From Mycoplasmataceae bacterium (GTDB lineage Bacteria > Bacillota_I > Bacilli_A > Mycoplasmatales > Mycoplasmoidaceae), in contig JAHHTI010000014.1 of the NCBI GenBank assembly GCA_020024735.1, positions 1-16,624 on the forward strand: 16,624 nt of DNA, read 5' to 3'. Below are positions 7,539 to 16,624 of this stretch, piece by piece. The stretch's first letter is position 1, and the number at the start of each line of letters is the position of its first letter. Position numbers and translations under genes: made by a program. The notes beneath the pieces are model-generated. The model did not search any database. It saw only the letters and a list, made by a program, of their open reading frames with translations, and was not told where the DNA came from.

Positions 7539-10500
7539 ATAAATAACAAAAAAAGAAAATATTTTGGTTTATTTATTACACTAGCTGCTATTTCAGCTAG
7601 TTGTTTTGCCATTCCTGCGTTGTCTAACAATTCATCTTCTATTGCTTCTAAAACTACTAATGAAAATTCATCTAGTGGTAATGGTTCAACAAGTTTGTAT
7701 GAGTCTATTACAGAAGCTCCGGAAAGCCAACCTCATATTATCAATGGGTCACCACAACTATATCCTGGAGTAAGTGATATTTTCTATGGTTCACCTGATT
7801 TCTATAATTTGAACCCAAAAACTCCATATGGGTCAATTGCTGTTAATAACTTAAGAAAAGGTATTAGTTTAGTTTCGAATTCAGGGATTGTCATGTGATC
7901 AGCTTTTGTTGCTGACCATCCAGGATGAAAAACATATAGAGTAAATCCTTATGCTTTTTCAGTTGAATCTGTTGCTTATGCCGCTGATCAAAATGCAGTT
8001 ATTGTATTAGTGAGAACTGGAACTACTCTTAGAACTAATTTTGCTCTTGTGGCTTATGATGCTACTACTGGTGTTCCTCTTGATGGGATTGTTTCTAAAA
8101 TTTATGAAACAGGTGATTACAATAACAATTATAGTTATCACCTTTCTATTGCTTACAATAGTTACAGCAAAAATATATATTGCTATAGTACAACAAAAGT
8201 TGCCAATTATGATTCTGTTATCTCGGTTTATAGTTTTGATCGTAGTAGTAGTACTCCTTTTTACAGTATGGGAACTGCTGGGAGAGATTTGTGGGAAAGC
8301 GGAACTGCACCAAATCAACCTGGACGTAATGATTTATTAATATCAATTGCCATTGATCAAGAAAATGGATGAGTATATGGTTTATTCCAAAGTTATGATA
8401 GTAGTTTGGCTGGTGCTCGAAATTCACTTTATGTTATCCCAATGAGCTCTAATTTTGCTACTATTCGGGGTGCAAGAGGTTATTATTTGCCAATTCCTGA
8501 ATCTTATGATACTAATTATGTGATAATTGATGACCCTATCTATAAACCTGATCGTATTAAGGATTTACGTCCAATAATTAATTCTCCTTCTTACATTGTC
8601 CATAAAGGTAGTTATGATTATTGATATGGTTTATATATTACCAATCACTATAGTAGTCCACAAAAATTATATGATTTTGTGGTTGAAATCAATCCTTCAC
8701 GTGGGACTAGTACTCCTCCTACAATTAACCGAGCAGTTTCAAATATTCTCTTAACAGACATTTATCCTGGTACTCAATTAGCTATTGATGCTAACCAAGA
8801 TGCAATGGCATATGCGGTTGTAGACTCAAGAGGGATGTTATCTAATAAGATCATTAAGTACAAAGAAGGATTTGCTTATGATACATTTAACTCTTCAAGT
8901 ACCTCAAAATGAGAAGGTCCAATTAATACTACATTAATTCAAGATACTACCACTAACCCAGATGGAAGTGTAGCTAAAGGTGGTACATTTAGATTAGTGA
9001 ATTCAACTTTTGAACATTTTGAAAATGTTACGGGAAGAGATTTTTCTACTCATTCTATCTTTAATCTATCAACATGTATTCCCCTTAATTACAATGCATA
9101 TATTTTAGGTTATTCTGGTCCTGATGCAGGTCCTAATAAATATGCTTCATTGATTGATGAAAACATGTTGAAAACAACTGCTCTTGGGGAATTAGATAGT
9201 AATCCATACCACCAAAAACCCATTGAAAGAGAAGCTTTTTGAAGAGTATTTAAACCAGCAAGTAGTGATATATATGTAGATTATAAAAATTTTAGTGCTA
9301 CCCATTTAGTTGCTGATGATACTAAAGGTACATTAAATTTTGATATTACAATCCCATATCAAGTGGGTGGTACTTATTATAAAAATGTCATTCAAGGTGT
9401 TTATATTAATAATTTCCCTCAAATTATTGGAGAAACAGCGATTAAATTAAGTCAAGTGGATGCGAACCGTTTTAATAATGTGAAGAGTATTTCTGGTTAT
9501 GACCCAGCTGATCCTTCAACAGCTCCTAATATGCTTTTTGCAATGGCAAGAAACAGATCACCTGTGCAATATTCTCTTGACCAATTCAAAGAAATGATAG
9601 CTAGTGTAATGATTAATAAACCAACATCTTTTAATCCAAGAGATAATCTTTTAATTACCAATGATAACATTACTTGCAATTACAAGGCTGGAACTGTCAC
9701 TGTTCGTAATATTAAAGTTAATAAATGATATTCTGCTGCTCATGAATTAAGGGATGATGAAAAATTAATTAAAGATACATTAGTATTTAAAGGATTTACT
9801 GAAGGAGAATTAACTGGCTTAAATACAACTTTCCCTTATGTTGCTCCAAGATCAATGACTATTGAAGATTTTTATAAACCTGCTGGTAGTCCTCCTTCTT
9901 GAAACTTTTCGACAGTCAAATCTTATATTGCAGATAGATTAGTAAACTTACCTTTTAGTTTTAATTTTGTTAATGACATTGTCTTTGATGATAATGATAC
10001 TAATGTAATTATTAATAATGAAGAAGGTACTCTTACTATCAAAAAATTTAATTTAATGAAGTGGTTTGATAAAGATGGTAAGTTGCATATTGACGAACCT
10101 TCAGCTGATTTTTCCTTAACCATTACAGGTTTTATTAGAATTACATCAGCAACACAAGTAAGAAATGAATATGTAACTTTTTTACCGCATCTTTTACCAA
10201 CTGATATTTCAGTAGATGAAGTAAAGAAAATTATTAATTCTATTGCCATCAATGCCCCTAAAGATTTAAAAGATAGTGAAATTACCTTCGCTAGTGATAC
10301 AGATTATGTGACTGATAATATTAAAGGAACTATTACTGTTACTCCAACTTTTGCTAGAGCTTTTAATGATAAAGGAATGTTAGAAAACAACGTTAAATTA
10401 AATACAGTGGTGCTAAAAGGATACCGTGCTGTTAACCCTACTAAATTACCTGATGACTGAAATTTTGGCAATTACTTATATTTAGCTAGCGCTTTGGTAA

Positions 10501-13500
10501 ATGAAAAAGATTATCCTAACTTAAAGAAAATGATTGCTTATCACATTCAAGATTTACCACAAAATCTTGAACTCCATCCTAACTTCAATTATATGGAAGA
10601 CATAATTTTAGAAAAGGTAACTTCATCAAATCTAGATGGAACAATTGATTTAGACTTAAAATTAAATAAATACTACAATGACAAAGGATTATATTGTAAT
10701 TCTGGTTTTACACCACAACATATAACAATTAGTGGATTTAAAACAATTTTTGGAGAAACTAGTTTTGAAAGATCATATCAAATCGGAATGACAGATATTT
10801 TGCCACAAACTGTGGAAAAAACTTTTTTAAGTGAATTATTAAAAAATGTCGGTAGAAATATTCCTCCTGATTTTAATCCAGATACCGATGTTACTTTTGA
10901 TAACCTTGAAATTTTGCCTTTAGAAGGAAAAATTTCTATCACTCCAATTCTTAGCAATTATTATGATAGTTTAGGAAATCAAAAAACTGTTCCTAAGATT
11001 TTCCCACCAATTGATATTTTAGGATTTAAGAAAACTGCTCCTACTTCTTTTGATCCACAACGTTGAGTTTTTGGTACAAGTGATGAGATCGCACAAGAAG
11101 TGGCCAATGATTATGATAGATTAAAAACCCTTTTAATGATGAAAATCATTAATTCCCCAGTTGGTTTCTCAGAAGATGACTTTGATATTATTAAGACTTT
11201 TTATTCCAACCGTCAAGGTTCAGTTACGGTAACACTTAAGTTGAAAAAATATTATGATGATTTAGGATTCTTGAAAGAAGATAATAAGTCACCAATCTTT
11301 AGTTTAACAATTTATGGTTTTTATATTGCTACTTCTAAAACTGATATTTCACCTAACATCGATGTCCATAATCCATGAAAAACAGGACAAGAATTATCAA
11401 TTGATGAATTAAAAGAACTTTTAATTCAAAACTTCAAAAATCTTCCTCCTTCTTTCACACCAGAAAATATTTTATTAACTAGTAAAGATATTGAATATTC
11501 TAATAAAGAAGGGTTATTAATTATTTCTAATTTAAAGATTAATAAATATTTTGATCAAAATATTGTTTTACAAAACAATGAAAAGATTTTTTCCAATATT
11601 GTTTTAAGAGGTTTTAAAAAGACACAAACAACCATTATCCCAATAGATAATTGACATTTGGGCGATTTTAATATCTTACCTACTGAATATATTAAAGATG
11701 ACAATGAATTAAAAACATTGATTGCTAGTAGAATTATTAATACTCCATTAGACTTTGATCCTGCTACTAATATTGTTTTAAAAGATATTCAGGCAGAAAA
11801 TAGTTTGGGTTCAATTAAGGTAAGTGTTTCATTAAATTATTATTATGATAGTAATGGATTATTAAAAACTGATTTATCTGCACCAGTAGATATTATCATT
11901 TCAGGATTTTATATTGTTTTAGGTCCAACTAATTTTATTACAGAAATTAATAGTCATCAACCAAATGTACCACCAACTAATATTTCTAAAACTGATATTC
12001 AAAATATCTTATTTAATGCAATTAGTAATCCACCTCCAGGATTATTACCAACTGATATTATTATCCAAGATAGTGATATCCAATATAGTAATAATACTGG
12101 AAATATTAAAGTTATCCCTTCTCTTGGGCAATGAATAAATAAAGATTTATTATTACAAACAACTGAGAGACAATTTGATGAAGTAACCATTACTGGTTTT
12201 AAATTGATTAATGCTACCACTATTGATAATTTCTGAAATGTGGGGAATGATCAGTTAACTCCTGAAGAACAATTATTAGTTAGTAATAGTGAAACACTTA
12301 TCAAACAATTAATTTATAATAATGTTTTAAATAAACCGCTTGATTTTACCTTAAACGACATTAATATTGTTTCTGCTACTCCTATTAACACTAAAGGTGC
12401 AATTAGAGTGACTTTTAAATTGAATAAATTCTACGATGATAAAGGAATTTTGCAAACTACTGGATTCCCAGAAAAAACAATTGAAATCCTTGGTTATCAT
12501 AGTGTTCAATTAACCCAAATACCTGATAGTGGATGATTAGGAAATCCTAATTATTTAGCTAGTGATTTCTTAAATCCTAGTATGTTTGACACTCTAAAAG
12601 AAATGATTTATCGAAGAATATTAAATTTACCTCCTAATTTTAATTACAAAGAAAACATTGTATTTACCAAAAATTCAAGTGGTGATTTTAATATAGTTCC
12701 TAATAACTCAGCAGGAACTTTATCAGTTGGCATTAAGATTAAACATGCTTATGGAAGTAATGATAATGGAAAAATCGATGTGGAAGGAAAATCAAGCAAT
12801 TTGAATGCCACTATTCGATTCACAGGTTTTTATACACAATTAGGTACTAATATTCATACAAGTGTGCAATTATCACAATGTCGTGATTTAATTCCGCAAT
12901 TAGTTGCTAATGATGAAACTTTATTAAAGGACATCATTTTCAAGAATCGTCCAGGAATCTTTGATAATCTGCCACCAAAATTCAGTGTACATGATATTGT
13001 TAGTGCCAATGTTAGAGAAGTTAACAATAAGAATGGAACTTTAAAAGTTCTTTTAAAAATTAAGAATTATTATGAAAAAGAAAATGGAAATATTGTTAAT
13101 GATGAAAAGAAACTTCTTGAACAAACTATTCTTTTAAATGGTTTCTCTGCTTCTAATGCCACTATCTTTATGAATGAAAAACCAATTTACCTACAATCAT
13201 TAAGTAAAGAATTATCTTCACAATTTAATGCTTCTCCTTCACGTTGAACACAAAAATGAAAAACCATTATTGAGCAAAATATGCAATCTTTTGTAACTAA
13301 TCTTCCAACCATTTTTGATATTAATGCTGATATCAATAAAGTTACTGTTTCTAATATTAATGATGCTGAAGGTTCTTGTAGAATTACAGTTAACATTAAA
13401 AATTATTTCCTTAATGATGATCAATGTACTTTACAAATGAAACCTACTGATATTAATTTTGTAGTTTTAGGTTTTAAGAAGAGTTATGCAAGTTCTATTA

Positions 13501-14933
13501 ATTCAGAAATTACTTTAAAAAATATTAATATTGATGGAACTAATCAATTAGCTCAAAATTATTTAGCTTCTTATGTCTTTGGTAATAGTAGTATTTTAAA
13601 TAATATTATTGTAGATAACAAGAATATGATTTTCAACAACCTTCCTGAAAACTTCAATCCTAGTAAAAATGTTACTATTAAACCTGTTTCATATAATAAT
13701 AAAAACGGTTCAATTGTTTTAAATGTTTCCATTACTAATTATTACAATGAAATTGGTTCATTAGAACAAGTTACTCCACTTACTAAAAAAGTCACTATTG
13801 ATGGTTTCAAACAAATTGTAGCAACAACATATCGAGAAGAAGTAAAACTTGATAGTATATCCAATATTTTAGCTACAAGTATTACCAATGATGAACTAGT
13901 AGAATGCATTTATGATAATCGTGAATTAATATTCAAAAATACTTTACCAGAAATGACTTTAGCACAATTTAAGAGCTTTTTTGTTATTGATAAATTAGAT
14001 AGAAATAATCGTGAATCAATGATAGTAGTGACTGCTAAATTAGGTGCTTACTTTGATAAGGATGGTAATGCTATTGGAGACAATAAAAAACCAATTGATA
14101 TCAATCTTACAATTTTAGGATTTAAGCAAAATAAAAACAACACTATCATTAGAGAAAAAACAGTTCTAAATGATTATAAAAATGTTTTAGCTTCACAAAA
14201 TTTAAATACCGATTTCATTAAGAATATTGTAATTGCTTATAAAGACATTATTTTAATTAATGCTCCTGCTACTTTAATGTCAAGTGAATTTGACGTTAGT
14301 AATTGAACTGCTAATAACAAAGAAGGAACAATGAATTTTGATTTGTCATTAAAGAAGTACTACAACGATAATGGTGTTTTGGTGGATGCTACCAATCCTT
14401 CTAGTGGTCTTAAACCTTTAGAAACCAATATCACTGTTGGTGGTTTTGAACGTTTAGTGCCAACTACTATCGGAACATTAGAATTAGGTAATTCTCGTAA
14501 TATTGTTTCTAATATAGGTAGTTCATCACTTGCTCCTTCTTATTATCGTGATTTACCAATAGATGTTGCTGAACAACAATTAAAAGATATTTTAATCAAT
14601 AGAATAGCTGGTGGAGAAGTAAATAATATACTTAATGATAAGTTATTTATTTCTGATTTCAAATTTGATCCTTCATCTGCAAATGATGAAACTAATTCTT
14701 TAGTGGTGTCTTTCACTTTATCAAATTTCATTACATTAGATGGTTTTGTTTCTAACCCTGAACAATTTACATTAACAATGAATGGTTTTGGTGCTTATAA
14801 AGAAGCAACTTTATCAAAAGACACTCTTTACTACATTATGATTGTAGCAATTGTTTATTTATCAATTTTATCTGTTGCTATTATTGCTTATATTTCATAC
14901 ACTGCTATTAAATGAAAAAAAGGTAAGAAATAA
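7539..14933 (+). CDS. Giant surface protein: signal sequence, propeller-like head, ~18 repeats, C-terminal anchor
   Basis: With TGA as Trp one frame runs from ATA at 7539 to TAA at 14931-14933, 2464 residues. Residues 2-28 look like a signal sequence: N-N-K-K-R-K, a hydrophobic core, then SASC22, a possible but non-canonical lipobox, with AIPALSN as an alternative signal peptidase I site. Residues ~95-540 hold six or so stretches of the form '[IV]AxDxxxxxxYxLxxxx...LxVYxxD', suggesting a beta-propeller head (inference). From ~560 to ~2425 come about 18 divergent repeats with YY[ND]xxG and GFK strands, the same type as in the protein at the window start. Residues ~2431-2455 form a membrane helix followed by KWKKGKK. 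The expected product is a ~275-kDa stalked surface protein. Function is unknown; adhesion is a guess. It overlaps the next gene by one base. Confidence 0.85.
9216..14805 (+). repeat. About 18 degenerate ~100-aa coding repeats
   Basis: One degenerate first unit (GTLNFDITIPYQVGG...) is followed by 17 units ending in G-[FY]: for example KGFTEG, TGFIRITSAT, KGYRAVNPT, SGFKTIFGET, LGFKKTAPT, SGFYIVLGPT, TGFKLINAT, LGFKKSYAS, DGFKQIVATT, GGFERLVPTT and NGFGAYKEAT. About 20 residues before each lies a turn such as KWFDKDG, KYYNDKG, KYYDDLG, KFYDDKG, AYFDKDG or KYYNDNG. Earlier in the unit is '[LI]PPxF' (NIPPDFNP, NLPPNFN, NLPPKF, NLPENFNP). Period is ~90-120 residues. The copies share no long near-identical DNA. 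Confidence 0.78.
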
Positions 14934-15865
14934 TGATAGCTATTTTAGTGCTTATTCCTATTGTTATTATTGCGTTAATTTCTATTGTTCATCCCTATGT
15001 TTATAAAATTACTGGAAAGTATTATTTCATTGCCACACTGGCTTTTTGTTTCTTTCTTTATTTTTTTATAGTGAGATATTTGCCTGATGCAAATTATGCT
15101 GTTCATCATCTTCAAGAATTAAAAAATAAAAATGAACAATATCAGTATTCTTTCTATTTTTCTAAAATTCTTTTATTAGATTTATGTCCTTTGACAACTG
15201 CATTAATTACACTTTCATTAATCTTTGATCCAACTAAAAATATTGCGAAAGTGATTGCACCATTAGGAATGATTGGATCAGTTGTGACATTATTTGGTGG
15301 TGTACCGATGGATATTGCTAGTAAACACCTAGAGTGAAAAGAATTTGCTAATTATATTTTTCTCGGTGTTTACAATGGTGATACTCTTAATCGTCTTTAT
15401 TATATGATGCATTTAATGCTACTAATAATTTCATGAGTAACATTATTAAATGCTAAACAATTTACTAAGTGATCTATGCTGGGAGCTCATTTGTTTTTTC
15501 TAGGTTTCTTAATTTATGCCATTACTTTAAGTCGTTGTTTAAATATTACAAATAATGTAACTGGATTAGTAGAAAATGATTGGTATGGAGGAGGCGTTTA
15601 TAATCAATATGGAGCTGTTTATAATATGCTACCAATGTCCTTTCCAGGAATTATCTTTTTTTGGTATTTTGTTGCAGCCATTGCCCACTATACAATATGT
15701 TTTGTTAAAAATTATTTCACTTCTGATTGTTTTAAGTTATCTTATTGCAACAAAAAATTCTACCAAAAATGAAAACATCAAGGCTTCTTGTACAAGATAA
15801 TGTGAAAAACAGATATATGATATGACACATTAGTGAATAAAATAAAAGAAAAATGTTTTTGCTAA
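14933..15865 (+). CDS. Polytopic membrane protein of unknown function
   Basis: The ATG overlaps the stop of the giant gene (TAATG), with AAGG at 14920-14923 as ribosome binding site. Read with TGA as Trp the protein has 310 residues and about seven membrane segments (approximately residues 2-19, 31-49, 77-98, 106-126, 153-170, 184-201 and 237-257), then a hydrophilic, Trp- and Lys-containing tail of ~50 residues ending KEKCFC. The arrangement LLLDLCPLTTALITLSL, then a Gly-rich helix, then MMHLMLLIISW recalls the YwaF/TMEM164-type 7-TM family (L-H-x-C-x-L..., G-H-x...), but the resemblance is weak and is only a suggestion. Coupling to the giant gene suggests the two products act or are made together. 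No substrate can be named. Confidence 0.8.
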
Positions 15866-15899
15866 TCATGCTTTATAGATAAGTGCGAATTACTTACTA

Positions 15900-15946
15900 T
15901 GAACTAGATTTTGAACTAGTCATCTAAATTAAAATAGTGGTATAAT
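15900..15946 (+). promoter_or_regulatory. Extended -10 promoter and direct repeat before the ABC gene
   Basis: TGGTATAAT (15938-15946) is an extended -10 box with perfect TATAAT. Upstream the 8-mer TGAACTAG occurs twice in direct orientation (15900-15907 and 15912-15919, period 12 bases), near where a -35 or regulator site would lie. No standard -35 is seen at 17 bases. The start would be near 15953, giving a ~35-base leader. Confidence 0.5.
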
Positions 15947-15957
15947 GAAAAGGTTAG

Positions 15958-15980
15958 TTATTCTATGAAATAGAATAAGG
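15958..15980 (+). promoter_or_regulatory. Leader hairpin touching the ribosome binding site
   Basis: A perfect 8-bp stem (15958-15965 with 15971-15978) has a TGAAA loop. Its 3' arm includes the first two bases of the only Shine-Dalgarno candidate, AAGG at 15977-15980, seven bases before the ATG. It could stabilise the mRNA 5' end or tune translation. Confidence 0.45.
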
Positions 15981-15987
15981 TAAAAAC

Positions 15988-16624
15988 ATGGAAATCAAAG
16001 ATGCTCTCATTAAGTACAAAAAAGACGTTCAATTAATTCAACAAGAATTAAATTTAAATGATGCTCAACTAATTGAAAAATTAATATCGTTAATTAATAT
16101 TGAACAGGATTTGGTATTAAGTAAGGTTTCTTATACTTTAAAAGATAATCATAAAATTTTGGATGATATTTCTTTCCGAATTCAACCAGGAACTTTTCAT
16201 GTGTTTGTTGGTAATAATGGTGCTGGAAAATCTACTACTATGAAATGTATTGTAGGGTTGAACAATAAATATGAAGGTTCTATTAATTTTGGTGATACTG
16301 ATAATTTAGACCGCAGCAAAATATTTTTTGTACCTGATAATCATAATAAATTGCCAACTAATGTTAAGACTAGAGATTATTTACATCAAATTATTAAATT
16401 GTTAACTAACTTTAATAAAGTTAAAATGGACGAACAAATAGATTATTATGCTAATAAATTTGATTTCTCACATGAATTAAATAAAAATATTAACAAGTTA
16501 TCTACTGGTGAAAAACAAAAAGTAATGATTGCTTGTGCATTAATTGTTAATCCATCATTCATTATTCTTGATGAACCATTTGGTAATTTAGATCCAACAT
16601 CTCGGTATATTATTATGGATGAAT
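15988..16624 (+). CDS. ABC transporter ATP-binding protein (3' end outside window)
   Basis: The 212 visible codons contain a Walker A GNNGAGKST at residues 75-83, the ABC signature LSTGE at 171-175, Walker B FIILDEP at 191-197 and the D-loop NLDP at 200-203. The H-loop is beyond the window. The region after the first strand (FFVPDNHNKLPTNVKTRDYL, ~113-132) resembles the ABC-2 exporter class (VPxxxxLxxxLTxxEYL), with Asp where the Q-loop glutamine usually stands. A ~45-residue helical, charged N-terminal segment precedes the normal start of an ATPase domain. The permease is presumably downstream. ATG was chosen for the spacing to AAGG; the next ATGs lie inside the ATPase domain. Confidence 0.9.
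   Translation, partial: MEIKDALIKYKKDVQLIQQELNLNDAQLIEKLISLINIEQDLVLSKVSYTLKDNHKILDDISFRIQPGTFHVFVGNNGAGKSTTMKCIVGLNNKYEGSINFGDTDNLDRSKIFFVPDNHNKLPTNVKTRDYLHQIIKLLTNFNKVKMDEQIDYYANKFDFSHELNKNINKLSTGEKQKVMIACALIVNPSFIILDEPFGNLDPTSRYIIMDE

Noticed and set aside
8007..8427. Open frames on the opposite strand and in a second + frame within the giant gene
   Set aside because: They are low-complexity shadows (long I/T/S or L/I runs) of the real frame, which continues through TGA on both sides.
10056..14100. Turns such as FDKDGK and FDKDGN resembling calcium-binding DxDG loops
   Set aside because: Most copies have YYN or YYD with varied following residues and lack the full set of acidic ligands, so a beta-turn explains them better.

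Overview
The window comes from a low-GC member of the Mollicutes that reads UGA as tryptophan (genetic code 4). The evidence is that several recognisable proteins (PlsY, RF1, PrmC, a TsaC-like protein) are each broken into two or three pieces under the standard code and become full length, with motifs in the expected order, when TGA is read as Trp. TGG is also used, but rarely. All genes are on the + strand, and the only class-I release factor seen is RF1 (prfA), as expected where UGA is sense. I would place the organism in the broad Mycoplasma group but cannot name a species from this window.

Layout. (1) 1-2376: the 3' end of a large surface protein built of divergent ~100-residue repeats and ending in a C-terminal membrane anchor. 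Its stop overlaps the start of plsY (phospholipid synthesis). (2) 3330-6876: a housekeeping block of rpmE (L31), a strong intrinsic terminator, then prfA, prmC and a tsaC-like gene packed nearly end to end, then greA with its own promoter. (3) 6895-7483: a tRNA operon, Tyr(GTA)-Gln(TTG)-[tRNA-like element]-Lys(TTT)-Leu(TAA)-Gly(TCC), closed by a strong terminator. The third element has acceptor, D and T arms but too little sequence for a normal anticodon arm. (4) 7500-15865: a promoter covered by a perfect 10+10 bp dyad, then a single giant gene (2464 codons, probably starting at ATA). It encodes a signal sequence, a ~510-residue N-terminal region that looks like a beta-propeller, about 18 repeats of the same kind as in the first gene, and a C-terminal membrane segment with a basic tail. 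Its stop overlaps a gene for a polytopic membrane protein. (5) 15900-16624: a promoter, a leader hairpin next to the ribosome binding site, and the first 212 codons of an ABC transporter ATPase.

How it fits together. The two repeat proteins are paralogous in architecture and flank the housekeeping block. Each is joined to a downstream membrane-protein gene by the same TAATG overlap. The repeats (G-[TS]-[IL]-x-V, then YY[ND]xxG, then a strand ending in G-F-K) resemble the mycoplasma 'lipoprotein associated domain' (Pfam Lipoprotein_17). I recognise this by pattern, not by a search. The giant protein is best read as a stalk-like surface protein with a globular N-terminal head; adhesion, gliding or antigenic masking are only possible roles. 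There is no stretch over 300 bases without a gene or RNA.
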